Shown: positions 23,983 through 33,783, numbered from the stretch's first letter. The stretch: 47,727 nucleotides of DNA from Photorhabdus khanii NC19 (GCF_000517265.1 NZ_AYSJ01000009.1:47623-95349), one strand, 5' to 3'. The notes: a model not told the origin generated them from the letters alone. Translations and numbers: made by a program.

Positions 23983-24665
23983 TGAGTTATCCTTTATGTG
24001 ATTATTTTATAAATAAGGTATTTCATCTAAAGTCCAGGAAATATCATTATGACTAATTAGATATCTTTGGAACATACTTTAACCAAATTGTAATTATTAA
24101 CTTTGCTATTTTTTCCTTATTAGGTGATGATGTTTTAATTCGGCTTGCTTCCCAATTGGTTAACTCAATTTGATTGATCATGGTTAATTTATCCAATATC
24201 AAGATAGCATAACATTTGGGACGTCAGAATTACATGAACAGAGCAGTAAATCAACAATGTATTATTAAAGTATTGCATCTGTCACCTTAATTACTCATTT
24301 TTAGGAATGAATGATTAACTAAAGATTATATTAAATCGAATAAAAATAAATGACGAAGATCACAATTAACTATTTTTGTTTTTACAATCAAATGGCAGGA
24401 AATAACATAGTGGGATATTTTTTTATAGATTAATTGATGGAAAAAATTAATAATTATAAAACCTGAAAAATTATAGGTGTTTTTTGAATATATTGGTTGC
24501 TGTTGAGTACACAACTTTCTATATCATTACCTAGATTTTTACTGTAATTTCCTAATTCTCTCTGTGGCCCAGAGCCCGCTTTTGATCTATGCTGAGACTA
24601 AAAACAGGCTTAAGATTATTATTAGCCTAAAAGCCGCAAAGCAGATAACAGGAAGATAGAACTTA
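23983..24665. promoter_or_regulatory. Divergent region between methyltransferase copy 3 and fdhE
   Basis: This 683-bp AT-rich region has no credible gene. Near copy 3 it repeats elements found upstream of copy 2: GAGTTATCCTTTATGT, and an AAATGACGAAGATCACAATT-like site at about 24347-24366. Both sites keep a TCACA half-site and the spacing of a CRP site, but this is only suggestive. The last about 150 bp should hold the fdhE-selA-selB promoter. Confidence 0.45.
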
Positions 24666-25595
24666 ATGAGTATTCGCATCGTTCCTAAAGAACAATTGAG
24701 CAAAGATCGTACCAATGAAAAAGCAACAGATTATATCCCGCCACTGCTTTTTGCTAATCTGAAAAATCTCTATCAGCGCCGGGCTGAACGTCTGCAACAA
24801 CTGGCAGAAGATAACCCATTTGCTGACTATCTTAACTTTGCAGCGGAAGTTGCTCAGGCCCAACAAAAAGTGCTGCATGACAATCCATTGAAAATAGAGA
24901 TAGTGGATATTCTGGAAAAATCTGCCGCTGAAGGTAAACCACCTCTGGATTGCAAAACATTTCCACGCACTCAGCATTGGCAAAAACTGTTTCACTCTCT
25001 GATAGCAGAATTAGCGCCGGATGCACCGGAACACGTCAGTGCCGCTCTGGATAATCTGGAAAAAGCGTCGGAGCAGGAACTGGAACAGATGGCTGATGCT
25101 TTGCTGAAAAATGAATTTAATAAAGTTAGTTCTGAAAAAGCACTCTTTATCTGGGCTGCACTTTCCCTGTATTGGGCACAAATGGCAAATCAAATTCCAG
25201 GAAAGGCGAGAGCAGAATATGGTGAGCATCGTCAGTTTTGCCCGGTTTGCAGCAGTATTCCCGTCGCCAGTGTTGTTCAGATTGGCACAACCAACGGGCT
25301 GCGTTACCTGCATTGCAGCTTGTGTGAAAGTGAATGGCATATGGTACGGGTGAAATGCAGTAACTGTGAACAGACCCGTGATCTGAATTATTGGTCATTA
25401 AAGAGTGAGCAAGCCGCAGTGAAAGCGGAAAGTTGCGGTGATTGTGGCAGTTATCTGAAAATCCTCTATCAGGAAAAAGATCCAAAAGTTGAGGCGATTG
25501 CTGATGATCTGGCTTCACTGATCCTTGATGCTAAAATGGAAGAGGAAGGTTTTGCCCGCAGTAGCATCAACCCGTTCTTGTTTCCAAATGAGTAA
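24666..25595 (+). CDS. fdhE: Formate dehydrogenase accessory protein FdhE
   Basis: FdhE is a cytoplasmic rubredoxin-like protein needed for maturation of the respiratory formate dehydrogenases. It interacts with their catalytic subunits. The 309-residue product starts [16 protein letters not shown]. Its C-terminal half has four CxxC motifs typical of the family: [25 protein letters not shown] and SCGDCGSY. Length equals that of E. coli FdhE (309). It is the first gene of fdhE-selA-selB. The selA start lies 21 bp after its stop. Confidence 0.96.
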   Translation: MSIRIVPKEQLSKDRTNEKATDYIPPLLFANLKNLYQRRAERLQQLAEDNPFADYLNFAAEVAQAQQKVLHDNPLKIEIVDILEKSAAEGKPPLDCKTFPRTQHWQKLFHSLIAELAPDAPEHVSAALDNLEKASEQELEQMADALLKNEFNKVSSEKALFIWAALSLYWAQMANQIPGKARAEYGEHRQFCPVCSSIPVASVVQIGTTNGLRYLHCSLCESEWHMVRVKCSNCEQTRDLNYWSLKSEQAAVKAESCGDCGSYLKILYQEKDPKVEAIADDLASLILDAKMEEEGFARSSINPFLFPNE

Positions 25596-25616
25596 GTGTT
25601 AATCGACGGAATTGCC

Positions 25617-27008
25617 ATGACACAAAAACCGTGCCCGTTATACAGCCAGATCCCCTCCATTGATCGCCTGTTGCATGAACCACAGATAGCACCGTTTGTG
25701 GAACAATATGGACAGACGTTAATCACTGTGACATTAAGAAGAATGCAGGAGCAGGTCAGAATAAATATCAAGCAGTATCAGGAATTACCTGATTGGTGTG
25801 ATAACTGGGCTGCGGCACTTGGTCAGCGACTGGAGCGGAAGCAAGCTTTGGCTTTAAAGCCGGTGTTTAATCTTAGTGGCACTGTGCTTCATACCAATCT
25901 TGGCCGGGCATTACTGGCCGAACCGGTTATTGAAGCGGTAATACAAGTGATGCGTTCACCGGTAACGTTAGAATATTCTCTCAATGGCACCGGGCGTGGG
26001 CATCGCGATCGCGCTTTGGCGAATTTACTGTGTGAATTAACGGGTGCGGAAGATGCCTGTATCGTTAATAACAATGCAGCGGCTGTATTGTTATTGTTGG
26101 CAACGGTGGCGTCAGGTAAGCAAGTTGTCGTTTCCCGTGGTGAGTTGGTGGAAATCGGTGGCGCATTCCGTATTCCTGATGTGATGGTTCAGGCAGGGTG
26201 CCAATTGGTTGAAGTCGGTACGACTAACCGTACTCACCTGAGAGATTATCAGCAGGCTATCAATGAAGAGACCGCCCTTCTGATGAAGGTGCATGCCAGT
26301 AATTACAGCATCGAAGGTTTTACCGCGGAAGTGTCTGGTCGTGAATTGGCCGCTTTGGGAGTGAAATATCAAATTCCTACAGCAATTGATTTGGGTAGTG
26401 GTTCCATGGTTAATGTGGCGCAATATGGGCTGCCGGCTGAACCGATGCCTCAGGACTATCTGGATAAAGGCATTGATTTGGTTACTTTCTCTGGTGATAA
26501 ATTACTGGGGGGACCACAAGCTGGAATTATTCTGGGTAAAAAACAATGGATAGAAGCTATCCAGCGTCATCCACTGAAACGTGCTTTGCGGGCAGACAAA
26601 ATGACTTTAGCCGCTCTGGAAGCGACTTTACGGTTGTATCAGCGCCCTGAACAACTCTGCCAGCAGTTGCCAACGTTGCGTTTGTTAACCCGCCAACAGC
26701 AAGAAATGCATGATGTGGCACAACAGCTATTGCCTGAGATTCAGGCATATTATGGTGACCGATTTATTGTTCGTAGTGAGCCATGTTATTCACAGATTGG
26801 CAGTGGTTCGCTGCCGGTTGATCGTCTGCCTAGTTGGGCTTTAACTTTCGTTGCCGCTGATGGTCAAGGGAGCACACTGGAACAGCTGGCCCGTTGTTGG
26901 CGTGGATTGGCGAAACCCGTTATTGGCCGTATCTCTGGAGGGCGCTTGTGGCTCGATTTACGTTGTCTGGAAGATGGAAAGGCATTGTTGCAGGCACTAT
27001 TACTATAA
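25617..27008 (+). CDS. selA: L-seryl-tRNA(Sec) selenium transferase
   Basis: SelA is a PLP enzyme that converts seryl-tRNA(Sec) to selenocysteinyl-tRNA(Sec) using selenophosphate. ATG 25617 gives 463 residues, equal to E. coli; an in-frame GTG at 25596, directly after the fdhE stop, would add seven. Conserved parts include [41 protein letters not shown] and the PLP-lysine segment [14 protein letters not shown] (about residue 295). It lies between fdhE and selB, so the selenocysteine machinery is co-transcribed with a formate dehydrogenase maturation gene. In E. coli selAB is at a different locus. No defects. Confidence 0.97.
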   Translation: MTQKPCPLYSQIPSIDRLLHEPQIAPFVEQYGQTLITVTLRRMQEQVRINIKQYQELPDWCDNWAAALGQRLERKQALALKPVFNLSGTVLHTNLGRALLAEPVIEAVIQVMRSPVTLEYSLNGTGRGHRDRALANLLCELTGAEDACIVNNNAAAVLLLLATVASGKQVVVSRGELVEIGGAFRIPDVMVQAGCQLVEVGTTNRTHLRDYQQAINEETALLMKVHASNYSIEGFTAEVSGRELAALGVKYQIPTAIDLGSGSMVNVAQYGLPAEPMPQDYLDKGIDLVTFSGDKLLGGPQAGIILGKKQWIEAIQRHPLKRALRADKMTLAALEATLRLYQRPEQLCQQLPTLRLLTRQQQEMHDVAQQLLPEIQAYYGDRFIVRSEPCYSQIGSGSLPVDRLPSWALTFVAADGQGSTLEQLARCWRGLAKPVIGRISGGRLWLDLRCLEDGKALLQALLL

Positions 27009-27042
27009 TTTTCTGGAACTACCATAATTTTCTGAAACTACT
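27005..27042 (+). repeat. Tandem 19-bp repeat between selA and selB
   Basis: ATAATTTTCTGGAACTACC (27005-27023) is followed directly by a copy with two changes (27024-27042), ending right at the selB ATG. The first copy overlaps the selA stop. There is no clear Shine-Dalgarno sequence, so selB translation may depend on coupling to selA. Confidence 0.7.
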
Positions 27043-28902
27043 ATGATTTTTGCCACAGCAGGTCATGTTGACCATGGTAAAACCACACTGATTCAAGCTA
27101 TTACCGGCGTTAATACGGCACATTTGCCGGAAGAGAAAAAACGGGGTATGACCATCGATCTCGGTTATGCCTATTGGCCACAGTCGGATGGATCTTCGAT
27201 TGGTTTTGTGGATGTGCCCGGACATGAGAAATTCCTCGCCAATATGCTGGCAGGGGTCGGTGGTATCGATCATGTTTTGTTAGTGGTCGCCTGTGACGAT
27301 GGGGTAATGGCTCAGACTAGAGAACATTTAGTTATTCTGCGTTTGATTGGCTGCCCAGCGGTGATAGTTGCGCTCACTAAAGCAGACCGGGTGGAACCGC
27401 AACGGATAATTGACGTCCGCCAACAGGTTGAATATGAGCTGATAACTCAAGGTTGGATTGATTCCCCTCTGTTTGTCACGGCTGCTACTGAGGAAGAGAG
27501 CGTTGTCCCTTTAAGGCAACATCTGTTGCAGTTACATCAGCGAAATAAGCAGCATGAAAAATTACATCAGCGTTTTCGTTTGGCGATCGATCGCGCTTTC
27601 AGTGTAAAAGGTGCGGGTTTGGTGGTGACGGGCACGGCATTGGCCGGCCAGGTTAGTGTAGGCGATATTTTCTGGCTGACCGGCAGTGATAAACAAATCA
27701 GAGTGCGTGGCCTGCACGCTCAGAATCAACAGACAAGTACGGCTCAGGCCGGGCAGCGTATTGCACTGAATATCATCGGTGATGTGAGTAAAGAACAGGT
27801 TTCCCGCGGTGACTGGCTACTTTCCCAAAAACCTTTTGAGAATGTGGAGAAGGTATTGGTGGAAGTGGAAGCTGATGAACCTTTGCGAAATTGGCAATCT
27901 CTTCATATTCATCATGCTGCCAGCCATATAACGGGTCGGATTTCGTTACTGAATCAGCTTTCTGATACGCCTCGGTTGGCTGAATTGGTGCTTGATAGCC
28001 CATTATGGTTGGTTGAAAATGACCGGCTGATATTGCGCGATATCAGTGCCAGAAAAACACTTGCCGGGGCTCGGGTGATAAACCTCAATTCTCCCCGCCG
28101 TGGTAAGCGCCAGCCAGAATTTTTGCATTGGCTCACCCAGCTTGCCAAAACATCGGACCATGCGACTAACTTAGCGCTCCATTTGCTACGAGGTGCACTT
28201 TCTCTTAGTCATTTTTCTTGGGCGCGCCAGTTAATGGAAACGGATCTCCATCAGTTACTGGCTGATATGGATGTGATTATTGCCGATGGTATGGTGTTAT
28301 CACAAAGCAATGCCAGATTGGCGGAACAGAAATTGTTACAGGTTTTGGCTGAATACCATCAGCAACATGCTGATCAACTGGGTTTGGGAAGGGCGCGCCT
28401 GAAACGGATGGCTTTGCCAACGCTGAATGAAGCGCTGGTTTATACTCTGATAAATCTCTTGCTCAGGGATGGGCAATTAAAACAGTCACATGGTTGGTTA
28501 TATCTTCCTGAGCATGGTTTGGCTTTCAGTGATGAACAGGCAAAACTGTGGCAACGAGTAGCCCCCTATTTTACCGATGATCCTTGGTGGGTACGTGAAT
28601 TGGCTTCTGATTTAAAGGAAGAAGAGGCGACAATTCGCAGTTTGTTGAAAAAATCAGCTCAATTGGGACATATTACCGCTATTGTTCCGGATCGCTATTA
28701 TTGTAGCCAACGAATTCAGCAGTTTGCGGAACTTATCCGCAAGTTTAATCAAAATCATGGTGCGATTACTGCCGCCGATTTTCGTGATGAATTAGGTATT
28801 GGTCGTAAATTGGCTATTCAGATCCTGGAGTTCTTTGATCACAGTGGTTTTACCCGCCGTCAGGCTGAATCACATATTCTTAGGGATAATGGACTATTCT
28901 GA
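27043..28902 (+). CDS. selB: Selenocysteine-specific elongation factor SelB
   Basis: SelB delivers Sec-tRNA to UGA codons marked by a SECIS hairpin such as the one in fdoG. The 619-residue product has an EF-Tu-like GTPase domain: G1 GHVDHGKTTLIQAI, switch region RGMTIDLGYAYW, G3 DVPGHEKFLANMLAG and G4 TKADR. Domains II-III follow (IDRAFSVKGAGLVVTGTAL). The C-terminal winged helices bind the SECIS RNA (ADFRDELGIGRKLAIQILEF). E. coli SelB has 614 residues. It starts 34 bp after selA. selC and selD are not in this window. Confidence 0.97.
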   Translation: MIFATAGHVDHGKTTLIQAITGVNTAHLPEEKKRGMTIDLGYAYWPQSDGSSIGFVDVPGHEKFLANMLAGVGGIDHVLLVVACDDGVMAQTREHLVILRLIGCPAVIVALTKADRVEPQRIIDVRQQVEYELITQGWIDSPLFVTAATEEESVVPLRQHLLQLHQRNKQHEKLHQRFRLAIDRAFSVKGAGLVVTGTALAGQVSVGDIFWLTGSDKQIRVRGLHAQNQQTSTAQAGQRIALNIIGDVSKEQVSRGDWLLSQKPFENVEKVLVEVEADEPLRNWQSLHIHHAASHITGRISLLNQLSDTPRLAELVLDSPLWLVENDRLILRDISARKTLAGARVINLNSPRRGKRQPEFLHWLTQLAKTSDHATNLALHLLRGALSLSHFSWARQLMETDLHQLLADMDVIIADGMVLSQSNARLAEQKLLQVLAEYHQQHADQLGLGRARLKRMALPTLNEALVYTLINLLLRDGQLKQSHGWLYLPEHGLAFSDEQAKLWQRVAPYFTDDPWWVRELASDLKEEEATIRSLLKKSAQLGHITAIVPDRYYCSQRIQQFAELIRKFNQNHGAITAADFRDELGIGRKLAIQILEFFDHSGFTRRQAESHILRDNGLF

Positions 28903-29031
28903 TAATTTTTTGCCCAAAATATGGGCAATTTCAGCAGAATGACAGTTTTGTTTCTGTTGATTTAACCAGCTTGTGTTATTTTTGCTAACTGTTATCGGCG
29001 TGAGCTTTCTATTAACGGGATTTGGTACGGT

Positions 29032-30681
29032 ATGAAAAGAAAGATAATATCGGGTGTTTATCTGGGATTATTGTTTATTGCAACTTTAATACTGGTTTTT
29101 GAAAAAAGTGAAGATATTTATCCGGCGCTGATCGCTGTCGGTGTGTTTGGTGTGATATTTGGTCTGGTATTTTTTGTGTCAGCCCGGTTACTGTTTTCTG
29201 CCGCCTTTACCGGAACACTGTTTATTATCTTTAAGTTCCTTAATCAGATAAAGATTCATTACTACAAAGAACAGTTGATGTTCTCTGACCTTAACCTGAT
29301 GTTTGATCCTTCTAATCAGGAAACATTGCGACACTATTGGCTGGCTGGCCTGGGAGTTGTCGCTATGTTTATCTGGTTGATATTTAATATGACTCTGAGC
29401 TGGAAAAAATCATCACCTTTACGTGGCTTCAAATGGCGTACTGCCAGCCTGGTGCTGGTTGCGTTCTGTACATGGGAAGTGAGCTTTACTGCCAACGCGT
29501 TTAGAGATCAATGGGAATCTTCACTGCCAAAAGGGCGTGGTACAGTGACCAATATGGTGATGTCAGCTAAAGATGCCAAACATCGTGTGCCTCAGTTTGG
29601 GCAATCATCCGATTATTTCCTGCAACAGGCTAAGAATATCACGCTGCCTGTGTCTCAGTCAGAAATCAAACCCGATGTGGTGTTGCTATTGCAGGAATCT
29701 ACTGTTACTCCGCATATTTATCAGCTGCCTGATGATTCCCGCCTGCCGGATCTGTATATGTTCCAGCGGGATTCTGGGGTCAGCGCACAAAGCCCAATGC
29801 GGGTACAAACTTTCGGTGGGGGTACCTGGTTATCTGAATTCTCTGTTCTGACGGGTTTGAATACCGATGATTTTGGCTCACGTAAGAATGCTGTTTTTTA
29901 TTTTATCGTTGATCACCTGAAATACAGCCTGTTCCGCGAGATGAAACAGAATGGCTATTACACTGTTGTTTTGACACCATTTAATAAATCCTCCTATCAT
30001 TCTGGTCATGCTTATCAGACACTGGGTGTTGACCGTATTATCCAGCCGCAGGAGCTAGGGTATCCCGCCAGTCCTGATGAAAATCTGTGGACCATCTCTA
30101 CACAAGAGATGTTGAGCTATGTGAAAGAAATTCTGGCACAGGAAACCGATAAGCCGTTGTTTATTTTCTCACTGACTATGTATGAACATGGCCCATATGA
30201 TGAAGATCATTCAGATGATTACGGACTTTCCGGGCATGTGAAAAATTCACAAGCTGTTGGTAAGTTCAGTCACTATATGGAGAAAATCAAAGCTTCTGAC
30301 CCGGCAATCAGAGATTTCAGTGAGTTTGTTGCTAAACAGGAAAAACCTACCATTTTTCTCTACTTTGGTGATCATCAACCCAACATCGAACTAGGTCAGT
30401 ACAATAGCGTATTTTCAAATCCGGGTTATATCACTCAGTTCACTATGCGGGATAACCTAAAACAGGGAAGCCCTGTTCAGACTGATGAGCTGACGGATAT
30501 TTCATTCCTTGGTGGAATGATTGTAGAGAGAGCTAAACTGGATGCTTCACCTTTTTACCGGGCGAATATGACGATGCGCCACCTTTGTCGGGGGGCGCTG
30601 GATGATTGTCAGGATAAAGCGCTGGTGGATAGTTACAAACACTATATTTATCAGCAATTGGAAGTGGCAGGTAAAAAATAA
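29032..30681 (+). CDS. Membrane-anchored sulfatase-fold phospho-transferase, LtaS/OpgB-like
   Basis: The 549-residue inner-membrane protein has four hydrophobic segments (about residues 5-22, 30-70, 103-122, 137-152). A large periplasmic alkaline-phosphatase-superfamily domain follows from about residue 212. Metal-site and nucleophile candidates are visible: LLQEST (Glu222), FGGGTWLSEFS (Thr265), YEHGPY (His386) and YFGDHQP (Asp447, His448). The spacing matches LtaS-like and phosphoglycerol or phosphoethanolamine transferases. It probably decorates a cell-envelope glycan or lipid. The substrate cannot be told from sequence. It is a single gene, with no biosynthetic partners, following selB after 129 bp with its own promoter region. 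All key residues are present. Confidence 0.78.
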   Translation: MKRKIISGVYLGLLFIATLILVFEKSEDIYPALIAVGVFGVIFGLVFFVSARLLFSAAFTGTLFIIFKFLNQIKIHYYKEQLMFSDLNLMFDPSNQETLRHYWLAGLGVVAMFIWLIFNMTLSWKKSSPLRGFKWRTASLVLVAFCTWEVSFTANAFRDQWESSLPKGRGTVTNMVMSAKDAKHRVPQFGQSSDYFLQQAKNITLPVSQSEIKPDVVLLLQESTVTPHIYQLPDDSRLPDLYMFQRDSGVSAQSPMRVQTFGGGTWLSEFSVLTGLNTDDFGSRKNAVFYFIVDHLKYSLFREMKQNGYYTVVLTPFNKSSYHSGHAYQTLGVDRIIQPQELGYPASPDENLWTISTQEMLSYVKEILAQETDKPLFIFSLTMYEHGPYDEDHSDDYGLSGHVKNSQAVGKFSHYMEKIKASDPAIRDFSEFVAKQEKPTIFLYFGDHQPNIELGQYNSVFSNPGYITQFTMRDNLKQGSPVQTDELTDISFLGGMIVERAKLDASPFYRANMTMRHLCRGALDDCQDKALVDSYKHYIYQQLEVAGKK

Positions 30682-31170
30682 GCCGTAAAATAATGAGTGG
30701 GTGGGTGCCATATAAATATGGCGCTTGCTGCACTTCAGATGCAGGTAAACACTCTCCAATTTCAACTTTCTGCAACTGTTTTTCAATTTCAATCATTTAT
30801 TGCGACAGAAATATAGCAAAGAGAATCATTTTTCTTATCGGACTGTTCGCATACCTAGTTAATAATATCATTTTATGTTATTGATAATAAAGTATATTTT
30901 ATGGATTCAATGTACGTCAGTATTGACTAATAAATTTAGAGTCAGCGGGACTCGTCGTTTCTGCTCATTAAGGCTTGTGTCAGACGTGTCAAGGGCGAGC
31001 AACAACGGATGAAGTAGTCAGTCTGGTCCGATCTGGCAGGGAGCAGTCACATTGATATCACATAATTATACAGGCCGACTTTTATTGAAGCTGATTGATG
31101 TTAAAGTATAAATATTTCTTATGCATTTTGTTCGGGTATTAAGGATGATTAAACCCGTATCAGATACCAC
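30682..31170. other. Unassigned AT-rich region, probably gene remnants
   Basis: About 490 bp between the sulfatase gene and the yegU remnant show no convincing gene. An inverted repeat (GCCATATAAATATGGC, about 30707-30722) sits just after the sulfatase stop and may be a weak terminator. The stretch around 30960-31050 has higher GC than its surroundings and may be a decayed coding fragment; I do not recognise it. Confidence 0.4.
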
Positions 31171-31509
31171 TCCAGGTTATTTCTATGGTTATGGTTAGGC
31201 AAAATTGGTGATGCAACAGGTATGTTTTCTGAACGATGGATTTTGTAATAAGTGGCTGCATTTTGGCTGGATAAGCTGAAAGAACTTTATGACTTTCTTG
31301 GTGCCGGAATGGACATCATGGAGTCTGTTTCTTGTGCTCTGGTCATGGTGGATTTAGTTGATGGTCATTCGGTTCGGTGTGTGATTTTTTGCGCCAACCT
31401 CGGGGGAGATGCGGATGCCATCGGTGCCATGGCCGGGGCCATTTCTGGGAAGCGATCTTTATCTACCGTAGATAGGATGACAACAGTGGATTTATTGATG
31501 GTCTGTTGA
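31171..31509 (+). pseudogene. Collapsed ADP-ribosylglycohydrolase gene (yegU-like)
   Basis: Two pieces of an ADP-ribosylglycohydrolase-family protein lie in the same frame. An N-terminal piece at about 31192-31245 (LGKIGDATGMFSERW, matching the family's GDA-x-GMPSELW start) ends in TAATAA. A C-terminal piece at 31252-31509 has YDFLGAGMDIMESVSCALVM and CANLGGDADAIGAMAGAISG, which carries the metal-binding aspartates. The roughly 200 residues that should lie between are missing, and the C-terminal end is degraded. YegU-type enzymes have about 330 residues, so this is an internal deletion remnant. The intact neighbour downstream is a yegV-like kinase, the usual partner of yegU, which supports the identification. 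Confidence 0.8.
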
Positions 31510-31598
31510 TGTGGATCCCAGTTCTGGATTATTTGCCTCTTTCTTTGTCAGTCTGATGGAAGTATGGCTTATATTTGGACAGTAATAAGGAGGAACTA

Positions 31599-32519
31599 AT
31601 GGGGGATTTACTGCCGATTACCGTAATGGGCGCTGCCGCAGGAGATATTGTTCTTAGCTTACCAAGGCTTCCTCGCAGTGGTGAAGACCAGGAAGCCAAA
31701 GAGATTGATCAACAGGTCGGTGGTTCAGGTTTTAATGTTGCCCGGGCTTTGGTTCGCCTGCAAATTCCTGTAGTTAATGGTATACCCGTTGGTAACGGGT
31801 ACTGGGGTAAGCGGATAACTAAAGAGATGCAGGCTCTTGGGCTTGAGGTCACATTAACCAACTCATCGCTTGATAATGGCTGGTGTCTGGCAATGGTTGA
31901 ACCGGATGGTGAGCGAAGTTTTGTCTCTATTAGTGGTTGTGAAGTTGACTGGAGTTCGGCAATGCTCTCAGCTATTACTTTGCCGGAAAGGGGATATATC
32001 TACTCTAGTGGTTATGTCATGGCGAGTAAAACAACGGCGATTTTGTGTGACTGGTTATTGGCGTCACCACCTGGGCAGACATTATTGCTGGATTTTGGAC
32101 CTCGTTTACCCAATATAGATCCCGCTTTCATTGATGCGTTGCCTGTTGGCCGAACCATTTTGACACTGAACCGTGATGAAATGACGATATTGTGTGGAAC
32201 AGGTGATCCTGTCGCTCAGGCCAGTAATTATTCCAGCAAAAGAAAAATCACTATTATCTGTCGGTTAGGTTTACAGGGTACATGGATATGTTTGCCTGAT
32301 CGTGACCCAGAACATGTTGCTGCCTATAAAGTGAAAGTGGTGGATACCATCGGTGCTGGTGATGCTCATAGTAGTGGCATGCTTGCTGGTTTATCACAGG
32401 GAATGTCGCTGAAAGATGCGGTTGAACTTGGCAATCGCGTTGCTGCCATTGTTGTCAGTCGTTCTGGTGCTGCGGGTGCGCCAACCATAAAAGAACTAAA
32501 GGAATTTGTGTTTGAATAA
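31599..32519 (+). CDS. yegV: PfkB-family sugar or nucleoside kinase, YegV-like
   Basis: This 306-residue cytoplasmic kinase of the ribokinase/PfkB family starts at ATG 31599 behind a strong AAGGAGG site; a TTG 24 bp upstream would be an unlikely start. The N-terminal signature is QQVGGSGFNVARALVRL (about 39-55). The C-terminal ATP-binding signature DTIGAGDAHSSGML has the catalytic base Asp255. In E. coli yegV belongs to yegTUV with a nucleoside transporter and an ADP-ribosylglycohydrolase. Here the yegU homolog just upstream is collapsed, while the kinase frame is intact. The next gene, 46 bp on, is an MFS pump of another type. The substrate is unknown. Confidence 0.8.
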   Translation: MGDLLPITVMGAAAGDIVLSLPRLPRSGEDQEAKEIDQQVGGSGFNVARALVRLQIPVVNGIPVGNGYWGKRITKEMQALGLEVTLTNSSLDNGWCLAMVEPDGERSFVSISGCEVDWSSAMLSAITLPERGYIYSSGYVMASKTTAILCDWLLASPPGQTLLLDFGPRLPNIDPAFIDALPVGRTILTLNRDEMTILCGTGDPVAQASNYSSKRKITIICRLGLQGTWICLPDRDPEHVAAYKVKVVDTIGAGDAHSSGMLAGLSQGMSLKDAVELGNRVAAIVVSRSGAAGAPTIKELKEFVFE

Positions 32520-32565
32520 TTATCAATCAAACACAAGGGATTCAGGTTTCTAAGGTGTGATTAAA

Positions 32566-33783
32566 ATGAATGCATTACATACAGGTTGGAAACGAAAAAC
32601 GACTCTTTTTTTATTAGCTGAGACAATTTCTCTGCTGGGTTCTTCCATTGTCCAGTTCTCGATCGTCTGGTATATCACCTTAAATACTTCATCAGGAGAA
32701 ATGCTAGCTATCGCGGTGCTCTGTGCATTTCTTCCACAGGTATTAATCTCTTTATTTGCCGGTGTTTGGGCTGATACTTACAACCGTAAGTTACTTTGTA
32801 TTGCTTCTGATGCGCTGATTGCATTAGTGACTCTTGGTCTGGCGATCTCTTTTATGTTTGGGTTTAAGAGTATTGAGCTGCTATTTGTGGCACTGATTAT
32901 CCGCTCGTTTGGTACTGGCATTCAGGCTCCGGCGGCTAGTGCTATCATTCCACAACTGGTCCCGAAAGAGAAACTGTTGCGGGTTAATGGTCTTAATACT
33001 TCTCTGAATTCACTGACGATGCTGGCTTCTCCAGCCATTAGTGGTTTTTTGTATTCTCAGACTTCGATTGAGAATATTCTTTTAGTGGATGTTGTTACTG
33101 CTGTTATTGGTATCAGTATTGTTGCATTTATTCCTATTGCCAAAATCGCTTCTGATTCTATACCGGATAATAAATTTCAGGCGATGTTAGCGGGTTTTCG
33201 CTATCTGCAAGAGAATAAGCTAATCAGAAATATTTTGATTTTTCTGATTTGTGTTTGCTTCCTGATCAGTCCAGCTGCTTTTTTGACACCTCTATTGGTT
33301 AACAGGACATTTGGTGAAGATTCATGGTTTTTAGCCGTTAACGAAATGACCTTTAGTGCCGGAGCATTGTTAGGTGGATTGCTGATTTCTTTTTGGAGTG
33401 AATATAAAAATAAACTGCGTATAACAGGAATAGCTTGCACACTGTTTGGTGTATTTATGATTGCACTTGGCAATGCATATTGGTTTCCGCTGTATCTGGC
33501 ATTAAATGTCTCTTTGGGCGCTATAACGCCTTGTTTTAACGCACCAATAATTTCTATTATACAGGAAAAAGTTGAACCGGAAATGATGGGGAGAGTATTT
33601 AGTTTAGTTCAAATTGCTATGTCCTGCTCTCTGCCATTAGGCATGGTGATATTTGGTCCAGTTGCTGACTATATTAATATTCAACTCCTTTTAATGATAT
33701 CTGGTGTATTGATATTACTGACTGGCGGGATATTTTTTATGTTTAACGGAGAAGAGAACAGAGAAAGTAGCAGAGCAGTTTAA
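32566..33783 (+). CDS. MFS transporter, MefA/macrolide-efflux-like
   Basis: This polytopic inner-membrane protein of 405 residues from ATG 32566 (a GTG at 32557 is possible but lies too close to the TAAGG site) has about 12 hydrophobic segments. It has the MFS loop 2-3 motif GVWADTYNRKLLCI, and FFMFNGEENRESSRAV as hydrophilic C-terminus. The start (LFLLAETISLLGSSIVQFSI) and the RSFGTGIQAPAASAIIPQLV segment match the MefA/enterobactin-exporter-like group, which expels drugs or small metabolites by proton antiport. It follows yegV by 46 bp and may be co-transcribed with it. Its low GC suggests acquisition. The substrate is unknown. Confidence 0.78.
   Translation: MNALHTGWKRKTTLFLLAETISLLGSSIVQFSIVWYITLNTSSGEMLAIAVLCAFLPQVLISLFAGVWADTYNRKLLCIASDALIALVTLGLAISFMFGFKSIELLFVALIIRSFGTGIQAPAASAIIPQLVPKEKLLRVNGLNTSLNSLTMLASPAISGFLYSQTSIENILLVDVVTAVIGISIVAFIPIAKIASDSIPDNKFQAMLAGFRYLQENKLIRNILIFLICVCFLISPAAFLTPLLVNRTFGEDSWFLAVNEMTFSAGALLGGLLISFWSEYKNKLRITGIACTLFGVFMIALGNAYWFPLYLALNVSLGAITPCFNAPIISIIQEKVEPEMMGRVFSLVQIAMSCSLPLGMVIFGPVADYINIQLLLMISGVLILLTGGIFFMFNGEENRESSRAV

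Noticed and set aside
30693-30884. 63-codon ORF after the sulfatase gene
   Set aside because: It overlaps an inverted repeat, has no ribosome binding site and no recognisable family.
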